Of a DNA stretch of 20,632 nt, positions 15,175 through 20,632 are shown piece by piece (positions within the stretch are counted from its first letter, which is position 1; each line of letters starts with the position of its first letter). This DNA is from JBKPFU01 sp046728975. Lineage in GTDB: Bacteria > Actinomycetota > Thermoleophilia > Gaiellales > Gaiellaceae. The DNA lies in NCBI GenBank assembly GCA_046728975.1, contig JBKPFU010000057.1, forward strand, positions 1 to 20,632, given 5' to 3'. Both the position numbers and the translations under genes were made by a program. A model generated the notes under the pieces. It was not told where the DNA came from. It did not search any database and was given only the letters and a program-made list of their open reading frames with translations.

Positions 15175-15609
15175 GTGGGGAAGGTCGCCCTTACCGACGC
15201 GATCCAGGACTACCTCAAGGAGCTGTACAAGCTCCAGGAGGACGGCGGCCGGGTATCGGTCACGGCGTTGGCGCGGCAGCAGCGTGTCTCGACCGCTTCC
15301 GCGAGCGCAATGGTGAAGAAGCTCGCCGCGCTCGACCTCGTCGAGCACGCCCCGTATCGCGGCATCCGGCTGACGCGGGCAGGTGAGCGCGTGGCGATCG
15401 AAGTGATCCGGCATCACCGTCTGCTCGAGCTCTATCTCGCGCGCACGCTGGGCGTTCACGTGGATGACGTGCACGACGAGGCGGACCGGCTCGAGCACGT
15501 CCTCTCCGAGGAGCTCGAGGCGCGGATCGACAAGGCGCTGGGGTTCCCGACGCACGACCCCCACGGAGATCCGATCCCGAACGCGGATCTGAAGTGGCCT
15601 AAGACCTAG
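15175..15609 (+). CDS. DtxR/MntR-family metal-dependent transcriptional regulator
   Basis: Predicted Mn- or Fe-responsive repressor of 144 residues, with the N-terminal winged helix (about 1-70, SVTALARQQRVSTASASAMVKKL as the recognition region) and the metal-binding dimerisation domain (about 75-144), but no C-terminal SH3-like domain. Ligand candidates: an Asp in QDYLKELY at the position of DtxR Met10 / MntR Asp8, the HHRLLELYL pair, and VHDEADRLEH where DtxR has Cys102-x2-Glu-His and this protein has Asp-x2-Glu-His. Replacing Met and Cys by two Asp is MntR-like, so manganese is a reasonable guess. GTG 15175 is set by the leaderless promoter. It is divergent from mqnD and its last 11 bases overlap the convergent gene. 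Confidence 0.88.
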   Translation: MGKVALTDAIQDYLKELYKLQEDGGRVSVTALARQQRVSTASASAMVKKLAALDLVEHAPYRGIRLTRAGERVAIEVIRHHRLLELYLARTLGVHVDDVHDEADRLEHVLSEELEARIDKALGFPTHDPHGDPIPNADLKWPKT

Positions 15610-15949
15610 CGCGGCCGAAGAACCAGCGCTCGAGGGGGCCGAGCAGCTCCTCTCGGCGGAACGGACGGATGTGCTCGCCGCGGCCGTCCAACTCGGATAC
15701 CCGCTCGTCGTCCTCGAGCGCCTCGTTCGCGGCCGTGAGCGCGTCGTCGAGCTCGTAGCCTTCGAAGAGGTAGTCGTCCTTGCGCGGCTCGTCCGAAGCG
15801 CGATGCTGTGGATTGACCGCGCGTCCGACCGCCCAGAGGGCGCCGGGCTTCCGCTCGATCCAGATCACGACGCGCTCCGCGACACCCTGGTCATCGACGC
15901 CGTGGATGACACGTTCGGCGAACCGCGACTCGGACGACCTGCGCCTCAC
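15599..15949 (-). CDS. Conserved-looking hypothetical protein (116 residues)
   Basis: Soluble protein with no recognised domain name. After an Arg/Ser-rich start it reads ERVVIWIERKPGALWAVGRA near 25, then KDDYLFEGYELDDALTAANEAL near 57, ERVSELDGRGEHIRPFRREEL and a C-terminal LERWFFGRARS. The beta-rich first half and helical acidic middle look like a genuine small alpha/beta protein rather than a shadow of the opposite strand, which has no comparable ORF of its own here. GTG 15949 is chosen because TAGATT lies exactly six bases upstream. The 3' end overlaps the DtxR-family gene. Confidence 0.7.
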   Translation of the reverse strand: MRRRSSESRFAERVIHGVDDQGVAERVVIWIERKPGALWAVGRAVNPQHRASDEPRKDDYLFEGYELDDALTAANEALEDDERVSELDGRGEHIRPFRREELLGPLERWFFGRARS

Positions 15950-15955
15950 AGACTC

Positions 15956-15965
15956 AATCTACAAT
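15956..15965. promoter_or_regulatory. Overlapping divergent -10 elements (bidirectional promoter)
   Basis: The ten bases AATCTACAAT contain TAGATT reading leftward (15961-15956, six bases before GTG 15949) and TACAAT reading rightward (15960-15965, eight bases before GTG 15974). The two hexamers share the central TA. Only 24 bases separate the two start codons, so both transcripts must arise from this spot. Confidence 0.5.
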
Positions 15966-15973
15966 CGAACCAC

Positions 15974-16225
15974 GTGGTCCGAATCGGGAGCTTTCTCCGT
16001 AATCCCTTCTCGTTCCTGTTCACGCGGCCGAGCAGCGAGGAGCGGGTCGCGGCGTACGTGATCCGAGAGCATGCCCGCGGTCGCCCGCTCCAGGAGATCA
16101 TGGAGGATCCCTACATCCGCAACCGCTGCTCGCCGGCGGAGCAGGCGCGCCTGCTTGACCGCCCGGAGGTCATCCACGCGATCGGGCACGGTGAGGTCGC
16201 TGCTGTACGTGAAGAGGTCCTCTAG
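15974..16225 (+). CDS. Small hypothetical protein (83 residues)
   Basis: Starts VVRIGSFLRNPFSFLFTRPS with GTG 15974, eight bases after TACAAT. The rest is mainly helical and soluble: SSEERVAAYVIREHARGRPL, then LQEIMEDPYIRNRCSPAEQARLL and DRPEVIHAIGHGEVAAVREEV. The pattern of an N-terminal FLF segment, an EDPY-x-RNRCSP block and a helical tail suggests a small conserved protein; I cannot name a family. The opposite-strand ORF covering the same bases is far less protein-like. A strong hairpin terminator follows immediately after the stop. Confidence 0.68.
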   Translation: MVRIGSFLRNPFSFLFTRPSSEERVAAYVIREHARGRPLQEIMEDPYIRNRCSPAEQARLLDRPEVIHAIGHGEVAAVREEVL

Positions 16226-16243
16226 GCGCCGCAAGCGGCGCCT
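16224..16243. terminator. Bidirectional hairpin terminator
   Basis: Perfect nine-base inverted repeat AGGCGCCGC / GCGGCGCCT around an AA, followed by TTA. It sits exactly between the stop codons of two convergent genes (16225 and 16244), overlapping the rightward stop. Confidence 0.75.
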
Positions 16244-17152
16244 TTAGCGGGAAGCGGCTCTGATCGCGGCCGCCGCGATCGCGACATCCCAGGCCGCGAT
16301 CCCGTTCGACTTGAACAGCACGATGTCGTCCGGCGACTGACGCCCCGGCAATTCACCCGCGACGACCTCGTGAAGCTCGTGTACCTCGAGCCAGTCCAGC
16401 ACGCCGCGCGCGACCGGCTCGATCAGATCCCCCGATTCGCGCTTCGCCTGCTCGAGCGAGTCGCAGCAGACGAACGCCGCCCGCTCGAGGACGACGTTGT
16501 CGAGCTCGCGCGCCTTCGGCTCGTTCGCGCCGATGGCGCAGACGAGCGTGCCGGGCCGCAGCCATTCGCCTCGTAGCACCGGGTCCTTGGCCGTCGTCGC
16601 CGTCACGACGACGTCCTGCTCGGCGGCGTCCTGGTGCGTCTCTCCCGCTTCCGCGCCGACATCGCGGCAGAACTCGTCGAGCCTCTCCGGCGTCCGGCAG
16701 TACGCGACGACGCGGTCGATCGTCGGCACGGCCTCGCGGATGCATTCCACCTGGCTGCGCGCCTGCCAGCCGCAGCCGACGATGCCGAGCGAGGTCGCGC
16801 CCTCCTTCGCGAGAAACTTCGCAGCCACGCCGCTTGCTGCCCCCGTTCGCAACTGCCCCAGCTTGTCCGCCTCGATAACGGCCGCCACCTCGGCCTTCGC
16901 CGTGTCGAAGGCGACCACGACGAAGGGCGTCCCGCCCGGGAGCCAGGCGTAGGTCTTGACTCCGGCCAGATCGAGCCCCGCGTCGGTCGCCGCCATCACC
17001 GCGAACACGCCATCCTCGAGGCGCATCCGCGTGCGCGGCAGGACCTCGATCTCACCGGCCGCAAGCCGCCGGAAGCAGCCCTCGGCCGCCTCGAGCGCAT
17101 CGGCAGGCGTCAGCAGCCTCGCGACGTCTTCTTCGGTCAGGTAGAGCGGCAC
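16244..17152 (-). CDS. Ornithine cyclodeaminase / mu-crystallin family protein
   Basis: NAD(P)-binding protein of 302 residues. The N-terminal substrate domain includes TRMRLEDGVFAVMAA near 41 and KTYAWLPGGTPF near 66; K66 lies at the family's active-site lysine region. The Rossmann part has LRTGAASGVAAKFLA near 101, the dinucleotide loop GIVGCGWQARSQ at 123-134, and IGANEPKARELD in the second half. Family members include ornithine cyclodeaminase, alanine dehydrogenase of the archaeal type, and imine/ketimine reductases; substrate cannot be fixed. Starts at GTG 17152, 15 bases after the DUF421 gene on the same strand, so it is probably the last gene of that transcript. Ends at a hairpin terminator. 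Confidence 0.87.
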   Translation of the reverse strand: MPLYLTEEDVARLLTPADALEAAEGCFRRLAAGEIEVLPRTRMRLEDGVFAVMAATDAGLDLAGVKTYAWLPGGTPFVVVAFDTAKAEVAAVIEADKLGQLRTGAASGVAAKFLAKEGATSLGIVGCGWQARSQVECIREAVPTIDRVVAYCRTPERLDEFCRDVGAEAGETHQDAAEQDVVVTATTAKDPVLRGEWLRPGTLVCAIGANEPKARELDNVVLERAAFVCCDSLEQAKRESGDLIEPVARGVLDWLEVHELHEVVAGELPGRQSPDDIVLFKSNGIAAWDVAIAAAAIRAASR

Positions 17153-17167
17153 AGCGGCCGCGAGAGT

Positions 17168-17614
17168 CTACGACGAGCCCTTCGTGATGAAGCTGATGTT
17201 GCCGCTCGTCTCGAGTACCGCCCACTGGATCTCGTCGGCGGACCCGATCTGGTTCTGACGTGCCTCTTCCAGCACCTCCCCCTGCGTCAGCCGCTCGCGC
17301 TCGAGGTTCCTGTCGATGAATCGACCGTCCTCGATGAGCACGATCGGCTCGCCCTCGAGCAACGGCCGAAGGCGCGCGACCCGATAGCTGGCGTATGAGA
17401 CCGTTATCTGCAGCAGGGCGATCGTGGCGCCGGCCAGCAGGAGTCCGGTGACCGAGTAGTCGCTCTGCGTCACCCCCTGTTGGACGATGTCCCCGAGCAC
17501 GACAAGGAGGATGAGGTCGAAGGGCTGGAGGGACGAGAGCTCGCGCCGGCCGACGACGCGAGTCAGGAAGAAGATGAAGAAGAAGGCGACGGCCGCTCGG
17601 ATAACGACGTCCAT
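17168..17614 (-). CDS. DUF421 (YetF-like) membrane protein
   Basis: 148 residues, at the short end for the family. Three N-terminal membrane helices (about 3-20, 30-48 and 56-76) flank the family signature VGRRELSSLQPFDLILLVVLGD. The C-terminal cytoplasmic beta domain has RPLLEGEPIVLIEDGRFIDRNL near 83 and QWAVLETSGNISFI near 129. The function of DUF421 proteins is not settled; in spore formers relatives such as SpoVA-associated YetF types act in germination, which need not apply here. ATG 17614 lies five bases after the TAG of the upstream gene, so the two are co-transcribed. Confidence 0.88.
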   Translation of the reverse strand: MDVVIRAAVAFFFIFFLTRVVGRRELSSLQPFDLILLVVLGDIVQQGVTQSDYSVTGLLLAGATIALLQITVSYASYRVARLRPLLEGEPIVLIEDGRFIDRNLERERLTQGEVLEEARQNQIGSADEIQWAVLETSGNISFITKGSS

Positions 17615-17618
17615 GCGG

Positions 17619-18143
17619 CTACGGGTACACCGTGATCGACCGGTGCATGCTCAGGACGCGCCGCTCGCCGTCGTCCAGGGCGACGTTTTGCGAGCGGTGG
17701 CCGACGTTGGTCGGGTTGACCTGGAACTGGATGAAGAGCAGGTATTTCTCGCCGGCGGGAATGTGGCCCAGGTCGAGCGCGAGGCTGCCGTTTCGACTCG
17801 CCTCACCCACCGGCGCGGGCTCGATGGTGTTGACCGTCATTCCCTCGAGCCAACCTCGGCTCAAGACGAGCGTCGCGTCTTTGAGCTCTTGCTTCGCGAT
17901 GATCTCGAAGCGGGCTTCGTAGAGCAGGCCTCCACGGACCCGCTCCGCCGCGTAGACGTTCAGAGTGGCGGCGGGATCGCTTGCCTTCGAGGTCGCCGGG
18001 CGCTGTCCGAAGACATTGATTAAGCCGAGCACGGGCAGCAGGGCGAGCAAGACGAGAAGCGCGCGCCGCACGAGGGGGTGCCAGCGGCGGCCCTCGAGGT
18101 CGCGATGCCGCTTCAGCACGACGTAATCCGGGGCCTCGGCCAC
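17619..18143 (-). CDS. Hypothetical membrane-anchored protein with extracytoplasmic beta-rich domain
   Basis: 174 residues. The first 26 residues are cytoplasmic and basic (VVLKRHRDLEGRRWHPLVRR), one membrane span follows at about 27-46 (ALLVLLALLPVLGLINVFG), and the remainder is outside. The outer domain begins ATLNVYAAERVRGGLLYEARFEI and has alternating strands (LVLSRGWLEGMTVNTIEPAP, LDLGHIPAGEKYLLFIQFQVNP) like an immunoglobulin-type sandwich. No cysteine pair or enzymatic motif. Family not recognised. Start is GTG 18143 with 52 bases to the divergent transporter; no clear promoter hexamer at the usual spacing. Adjacency to DUF421 suggests a shared membrane role. Confidence 0.7.
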   Translation of the reverse strand: MAEAPDYVVLKRHRDLEGRRWHPLVRRALLVLLALLPVLGLINVFGQRPATSKASDPAATLNVYAAERVRGGLLYEARFEIIAKQELKDATLVLSRGWLEGMTVNTIEPAPVGEASRNGSLALDLGHIPAGEKYLLFIQFQVNPTNVGHRSQNVALDDGERRVLSMHRSITVYP

Positions 18144-18183
18144 GAGCGCCGATTCGCCGCGACACGCGCCGCTCCTGCGGCAC

Positions 18184-18189
18184 TAGCGT
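18184..18189 (+). promoter_or_regulatory. Putative -10 element of the MFS gene (leaderless)
   Basis: TAGCGT followed by exactly six bases (TGGGCC) and GTG 18196. No Shine-Dalgarno sequence is present. Same arrangement as before ade and the DtxR-family gene. Confidence 0.4.
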
Positions 18190-18195
18190 TGGGCC

Positions 18196-19410
18196 GTGGC
18201 CCTCCGCGAGCGGCTCGGAGCCCTCCAGGAACAGCAGTACCGGCTCTTCTTCGTCGGCCAGACGGTGTCCGTCATCGGCGACGGGATGGCGCCGCTTGCG
18301 CTGTCGTTCGCGGTGCTCGATCTAACGGGATCGGTCTCGGACCTCGGCTTCGTAATGGCCTCTCGGACGGTCGCGATGGTCGCCTGCCTTCTCTTCGGAG
18401 GGGTGGCGACCGATCGCGCAACACCGCGCCGGGTGATGCTCGGCGCCGATCTCATGCGCTTCTTCAGCCAGTCCGCCGTTGCGGCCCTCCTGATCGCGGG
18501 TCACGCGCAGGTGTGGCACTTGATCGTGCTCCAGGCTGTGAACGGCGCGGCGAGCGGCTTCTTCTTCCCGGCGATCACGGCCCTGACGCCGACGATCGTC
18601 AGCGAAGCGCGGCTTCAGGAGGCGAACGCACTGCGCGGGATCTCGTCGGCGGTCGGCGAGATCGTAGGACCGCTGATCGCCGGCGCGCTCGTCGCGACGG
18701 TTGGTTCTGGCTGGGCGATCGGAGCGGATGCCGCGACGTTCGGCTTCAGCGTCCTCTTCCTCGCTCAGCTCAAGCCCGTCGCGCGCGCGGCGATTCCGGT
18801 CCAGTCGTTTCTTCGCGACCTTCACGACGGCTGGCGCGAGTTCCGCTCGCGGGATTGGCTCGTCGCAGGCGTGGCCGCTGCCGGGATCGGAAACATGTGC
18901 GTCGCAGCGTTCGTGGTTCTCGGCGCCGCGATCGCGAAGGCTGACCTCGGAGGGGCAGGAGCCTGGGCGTTGATCCTCTCGGCGTTCAGCGTCGGCAACC
19001 TGATCGGCGGCATCGTGGCGTTACGCATCCGGCCGCGGCGCCCCTTCTTCGCCGCGTTCCTCGCGTACACGCCTTTCGCGATCCCGGTCGTGCTCCTCGC
19101 GTTGCACGTGCCGGCCCCGGCGATCGCCGTCGGAGCGTGTCTCGCGGGCCTCGGCCTGCTGCTAGGCAATGCACTCTGGGAGACGACGCTGCAGCAGCAG
19201 GTTCCACCGGGCGTTCTGTCCCGCGTCGTCGCCTACGACTGGTTCGGGACGCTCGCGTTCCAGCCGGTGGGCTTCGCGATCGTCGGGCCTCTCGCCGAAG
19301 GGATCGGCAAGAGCCCGACGCTCTGGCTGAGCGCGGCGGCGATGCTGAGCGTGACAACCTGGGCGCTATCGCTGCCGAGCGTCCGCGCGATCGAGGCACG
19401 ACGCGGCTAG
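18196..19410 (+). CDS. MFS transporter (EntS/MFS_3-like exporter)
   Basis: 404 residues with about twelve membrane helices. The N-terminal block QQYRLFFVGQTVSVIGDGMA and LSFAVLDLTGSVSDLGFVMA is characteristic of the MFS_3 group that includes the enterobactin exporter EntS and macrolide exporters. Further landmarks: FGGVATDRATPRRVMLGADL (loop 2-3), FFFPAITALTPTIVSEARLQ, NALRGISSAVGEIVGPLIAG and WETTLQQQVPPGVLSRVVAYDW. Substrate unknown. GTG 18196 is set by the promoter hexamer six bases upstream. It ends four bases before the convergent secreted-protein gene; no terminator was seen between. Confidence 0.9.
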   Translation: MALRERLGALQEQQYRLFFVGQTVSVIGDGMAPLALSFAVLDLTGSVSDLGFVMASRTVAMVACLLFGGVATDRATPRRVMLGADLMRFFSQSAVAALLIAGHAQVWHLIVLQAVNGAASGFFFPAITALTPTIVSEARLQEANALRGISSAVGEIVGPLIAGALVATVGSGWAIGADAATFGFSVLFLAQLKPVARAAIPVQSFLRDLHDGWREFRSRDWLVAGVAAAGIGNMCVAAFVVLGAAIAKADLGGAGAWALILSAFSVGNLIGGIVALRIRPRRPFFAAFLAYTPFAIPVVLLALHVPAPAIAVGACLAGLGLLLGNALWETTLQQQVPPGVLSRVVAYDWFGTLAFQPVGFAIVGPLAEGIGKSPTLWLSAAAMLSVTTWALSLPSVRAIEARRG

Positions 19411-19414
19411 ACGC

Positions 19415-19825
19415 TCAGCAGGACGTGACGCTGTCCTTCTCGTCGTACCAGCGTCCGCCGATCCGGACGTAGAGATCCGGATGCCGGCGCGTCACCGTCT
19501 GGATGACCACGCCTTGAGCGACGTTCTGGTAGGTCAGCGTTGCGCGATTCCCCGTCCGGCGTACGCGGACGTTCCGGACGGCGAGGCGTCCGAGGTTCGC
19601 CCTTGCTTGCCGCCCCTGCGCGGCGAAGGTCGAGTACGGGCAGCTCGCGCGGAAACGGCGGGTGAAGGTGCGGTACATCGCCGGCCAGTTGCCCGCATTG
19701 AAGAGGCGCACCTGGTTCAGCAGTGCTCCTCGTGGGGTCGTGGCCTCGCTGCTTCCCGTTGCCGGGGCGACCGCAAGCCCTGCGGTGACGGCGGCAAGAG
19801 CGATGAACGTGGTCAGCCTGCGCAT
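19415..19825 (-). CDS. Small secreted protein, possibly NTF2-like
   Basis: 136 residues with a clear Sec signal peptide: MRRLTTFIALAAVTAGLAVAPATGSS, cleavage probably after about residue 25. The mature part starts with a helix (RGALLNQVRLFNAGNWPAMYRT), has an FRASCPYSTF segment and ends in several strands (RTGNRATLTYQN, VVIQTVTRRHPDLYVRIGGR, WYDEKDSVTSC). This helix-then-sheet layout and the tryptophan-containing final strand resemble NTF2-like export proteins, but I cannot confirm the family. Two cysteines, near residue 62 and at the C-terminus, could form a disulfide. A good Shine-Dalgarno AAAGGA (19838-19833) lies seven bases before ATG 19825, so this gene has a leader, unlike most leading genes here; TAGGGT at 19860-19855 may be its -10. 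Confidence 0.78.
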   Translation of the reverse strand: MRRLTTFIALAAVTAGLAVAPATGSSEATTPRGALLNQVRLFNAGNWPAMYRTFTRRFRASCPYSTFAAQGRQARANLGRLAVRNVRVRRTGNRATLTYQNVAQGVVIQTVTRRHPDLYVRIGGRWYDEKDSVTSC

Positions 19826-19936
19826 CTCGAGGTCCTTTCGGTAGTCACGCGCCGACCCTATTTCCCCTTTGTGAGGCTTCGGTTGTACCGCCGCAAGGAA
19901 ACGGTCACGAAGCCGTTAGGAAGAGGTGCGGAGAAA

Positions 19937-20003
19937 TGCGCCCGGCATGATTCGAACATGCGACCTCTGCCTCCGCAGGGCACGCTCGCGGTTGGCCGGG
20001 CGT
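19937..20003 (-). other. tRNA-like fragment (3' half, Arg-like), possible integration-site remnant
   Basis: On the minus strand a perfect T arm GCATG-TTCGAAT-CATGC (19961-19945) is followed by CGGGCGC and A, as in a tRNA acceptor 3' strand plus discriminator. Upstream, TGCC-CTGCGGA-GGCA (19982-19968) makes an anticodon-like stem-loop with U33 and GCG at the anticodon position. A partly matching 5' acceptor (ACGCCCG, 6 of 7 pairs) lies at 20003-19997. The D arm is too short to fold, giving only 67 bases in total, so it is unlikely to be a working tRNA. The 3' half resembles bacterial tRNA-Arg. Confidence 0.45.
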
Positions 20004-20089
20004 GGAGACGGATGGCAGACTTTGCTCCACAGTTTTCAAACCATTCCGGCGTCTCACCCCGCATCGCCCCACGAGCCGGATTTCAGAGG

Positions 20090-20111
20090 TTTGGGGCATG
20101 TTTGGGGCACG
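20090..20111. repeat. Tandem 11-base repeat
   Basis: TTTGGGGCATG is followed directly by TTTGGGGCACG, one mismatch. It lies 86 bases from the tRNA-like fragment. Short direct repeats beside a tRNA end can be integrase arm-type sites; no integrase gene is in the window. Confidence 0.5.
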
Positions 20112-20307
20112 ACGCACGCGACCGCCAGCGTTATGAACTCGGCTGTCGGTCAGCACGTGCCCTGCCAACGACCGTGTCCCCTGGGCACGTTTCGTGCAGT
20201 GAAGCGGCGACGAGACGACCTCGCCCCTCCCAGCTAGCGAATCGAGACCGTCGATCACGAGGAGAGCCCGTCGGGGGACCGTTGCGGCCCCCCAACGTGT
20301 GCGGACC

Positions 20308-20632
20308 CTACTTCTTGGGTGTGGCGATGAAGACGGCCGTGCGGGAGCCGTTCGGCGCGACCGGGTCGGCGATGGTCGCGATGAACGAGAGCCGGCCGAG
20401 GTCGTTCAGCCCCTCCTCGCAGAACTGGAGCCCGGCCACCGTCCCGCGGTCGAGCTTGTCGCCGGTTTCGATCACGCGGTCCTGGACGACACGCGGACCG
20501 ACGAAGATCCCGGTGGTGACCTGGTCGTCGAGGATTGCGAGGAACGCCACGTTGCCGTTGTTGTCGAGCGAGGGCGCCCTGAACCCGAACGAGCCGAACG
20601 GGCCCGTCGTATCGGCGACGGTCGTGAGCGGG
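20308..20632 (-). CDS. NxxGxxAF tandem-repeat protein, partial (C-terminal 107 residues)
   Basis: The frame is open from the right edge to TAG at 20308-20310. The visible end contains repeat units with the pattern of the choice-of-anchor NxxGxxAF proteins: GFRAPSLDNNGNVAFLAIL, then GIFVGPRVVQDRVIETGDKL, then LQFCEEGLNDLGRLSFIATI and a final SRTAVFIATPKK. Here NNGNVAF matches the repeat and NDLGRLSF is its degenerate sister. Such proteins are usually secreted beta-propeller-like repeat proteins of unknown function. The N-terminus with any signal peptide is outside the window. A single cysteine is visible. Confidence 0.72.
   Translation of the reverse strand, partial: PLTTVADTTGPFGSFGFRAPSLDNNGNVAFLAILDDQVTTGIFVGPRVVQDRVIETGDKLDRGTVAGLQFCEEGLNDLGRLSFIATIADPVAPNGSRTAVFIATPKK

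Larger units (their letters stand above)
19826..20307. other. Gene-poor gap with tRNA-like fragment and tandem repeat
   Basis: About 480 bases without a convincing protein gene. Short ORFs on both strands read through the tRNA-like segment and have no domain character. The gap holds the upstream region of the secreted-protein gene, a tRNA 3'-end-like sequence (19937-20003), and an 11-base tandem repeat (20090-20111). Bases 20112-20307 show nothing I can name. Confidence 0.5.

Noticed and set aside
15959..16234. Leftward 91-residue ORF opposite the 83-residue gene
   Set aside because: The rightward product is more protein-like and has a promoter hexamer and terminator in the right orientation.
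20004..20064. Possible 5' half of a longer or intron-bearing tRNA upstream of the T-arm fragment
   Set aside because: No GCGCCCG-like acceptor strand or D arm was found in the 300 bases upstream on that strand.
19905..20258. Short ORFs on both strands across the tRNA-like region
   Set aside because: They read through tRNA-like sequence and give products of the kind seen when such DNA is translated by chance, with no domain or start-site support.

Overview
The window is high-GC DNA, densely coding and arranged in short operons with 4-base start/stop overlaps. Frequent GTG starts, many apparently leaderless genes, and the protein repertoire (futalosine-type menaquinone enzyme, MntR-like DtxR regulator, class III cyclase with a single membrane span, several small proteins that look like lineage-specific hypotheticals) suggest an actinobacterium, probably of the Thermoleophilia (Solirubrobacterales/Gaiellales type). 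That assignment is inference from sequence character. I see no rRNA, CRISPR array, transposase or phage structural gene.

Left part (1-8587) is a purine-degradation island. A leftward operon encodes the three subunits of a xanthine dehydrogenase-type molybdenum hydroxylase: FAD, 2Fe-2S, then the molybdopterin subunit, which runs off the window. A divergent membrane-anchored adenylate/guanylate cyclase follows. A rightward operon then encodes adenine deaminase, 8-oxoguanine deaminase, 5-hydroxyisourate hydrolase, OHCU decarboxylase, the membrane urate oxidase PuuD with its cytochrome c domain, and a DUF3830 protein. With xanthine dehydrogenase these steps run from adenine through hypoxanthine, xanthine and urate to allantoin, and 8-oxoguanine enters directly as urate. 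Converging on this operon is a leftward set of aldehyde dehydrogenase, MFS transporter and a compact M20 amidohydrolase of the allantoate amidohydrolase / N-carbamoyl amino acid hydrolase type. No allantoinase is present in the window.

Middle part (12.2-17.2 kb) holds a small, probably frameshifted membrane protein, a small hypothetical protein, a leftward mqnD - thiolase - two-helix membrane protein operon, a divergent DtxR-family regulator, two small conserved-looking proteins sharing a very compact bidirectional promoter, and a leftward cluster of an exported-domain protein, a DUF421 membrane protein and an ornithine cyclodeaminase/mu-crystallin homologue. Two hairpin terminators lie exactly between convergent genes.

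Right part (18.2-20.6 kb) has an MFS exporter, a small secreted protein, about 480 bases without a convincing gene that contain a tRNA 3'-end-like fragment and a short tandem repeat, and the C-terminal end of an NxxGxxAF-repeat protein cut by the window edge.

The strongest cross-window signal is a TANNNT hexamer lying exactly 6 or 8 bases before the start codon of at least eight operon-leading genes. This implies leaderless transcription and also settles several start codons.
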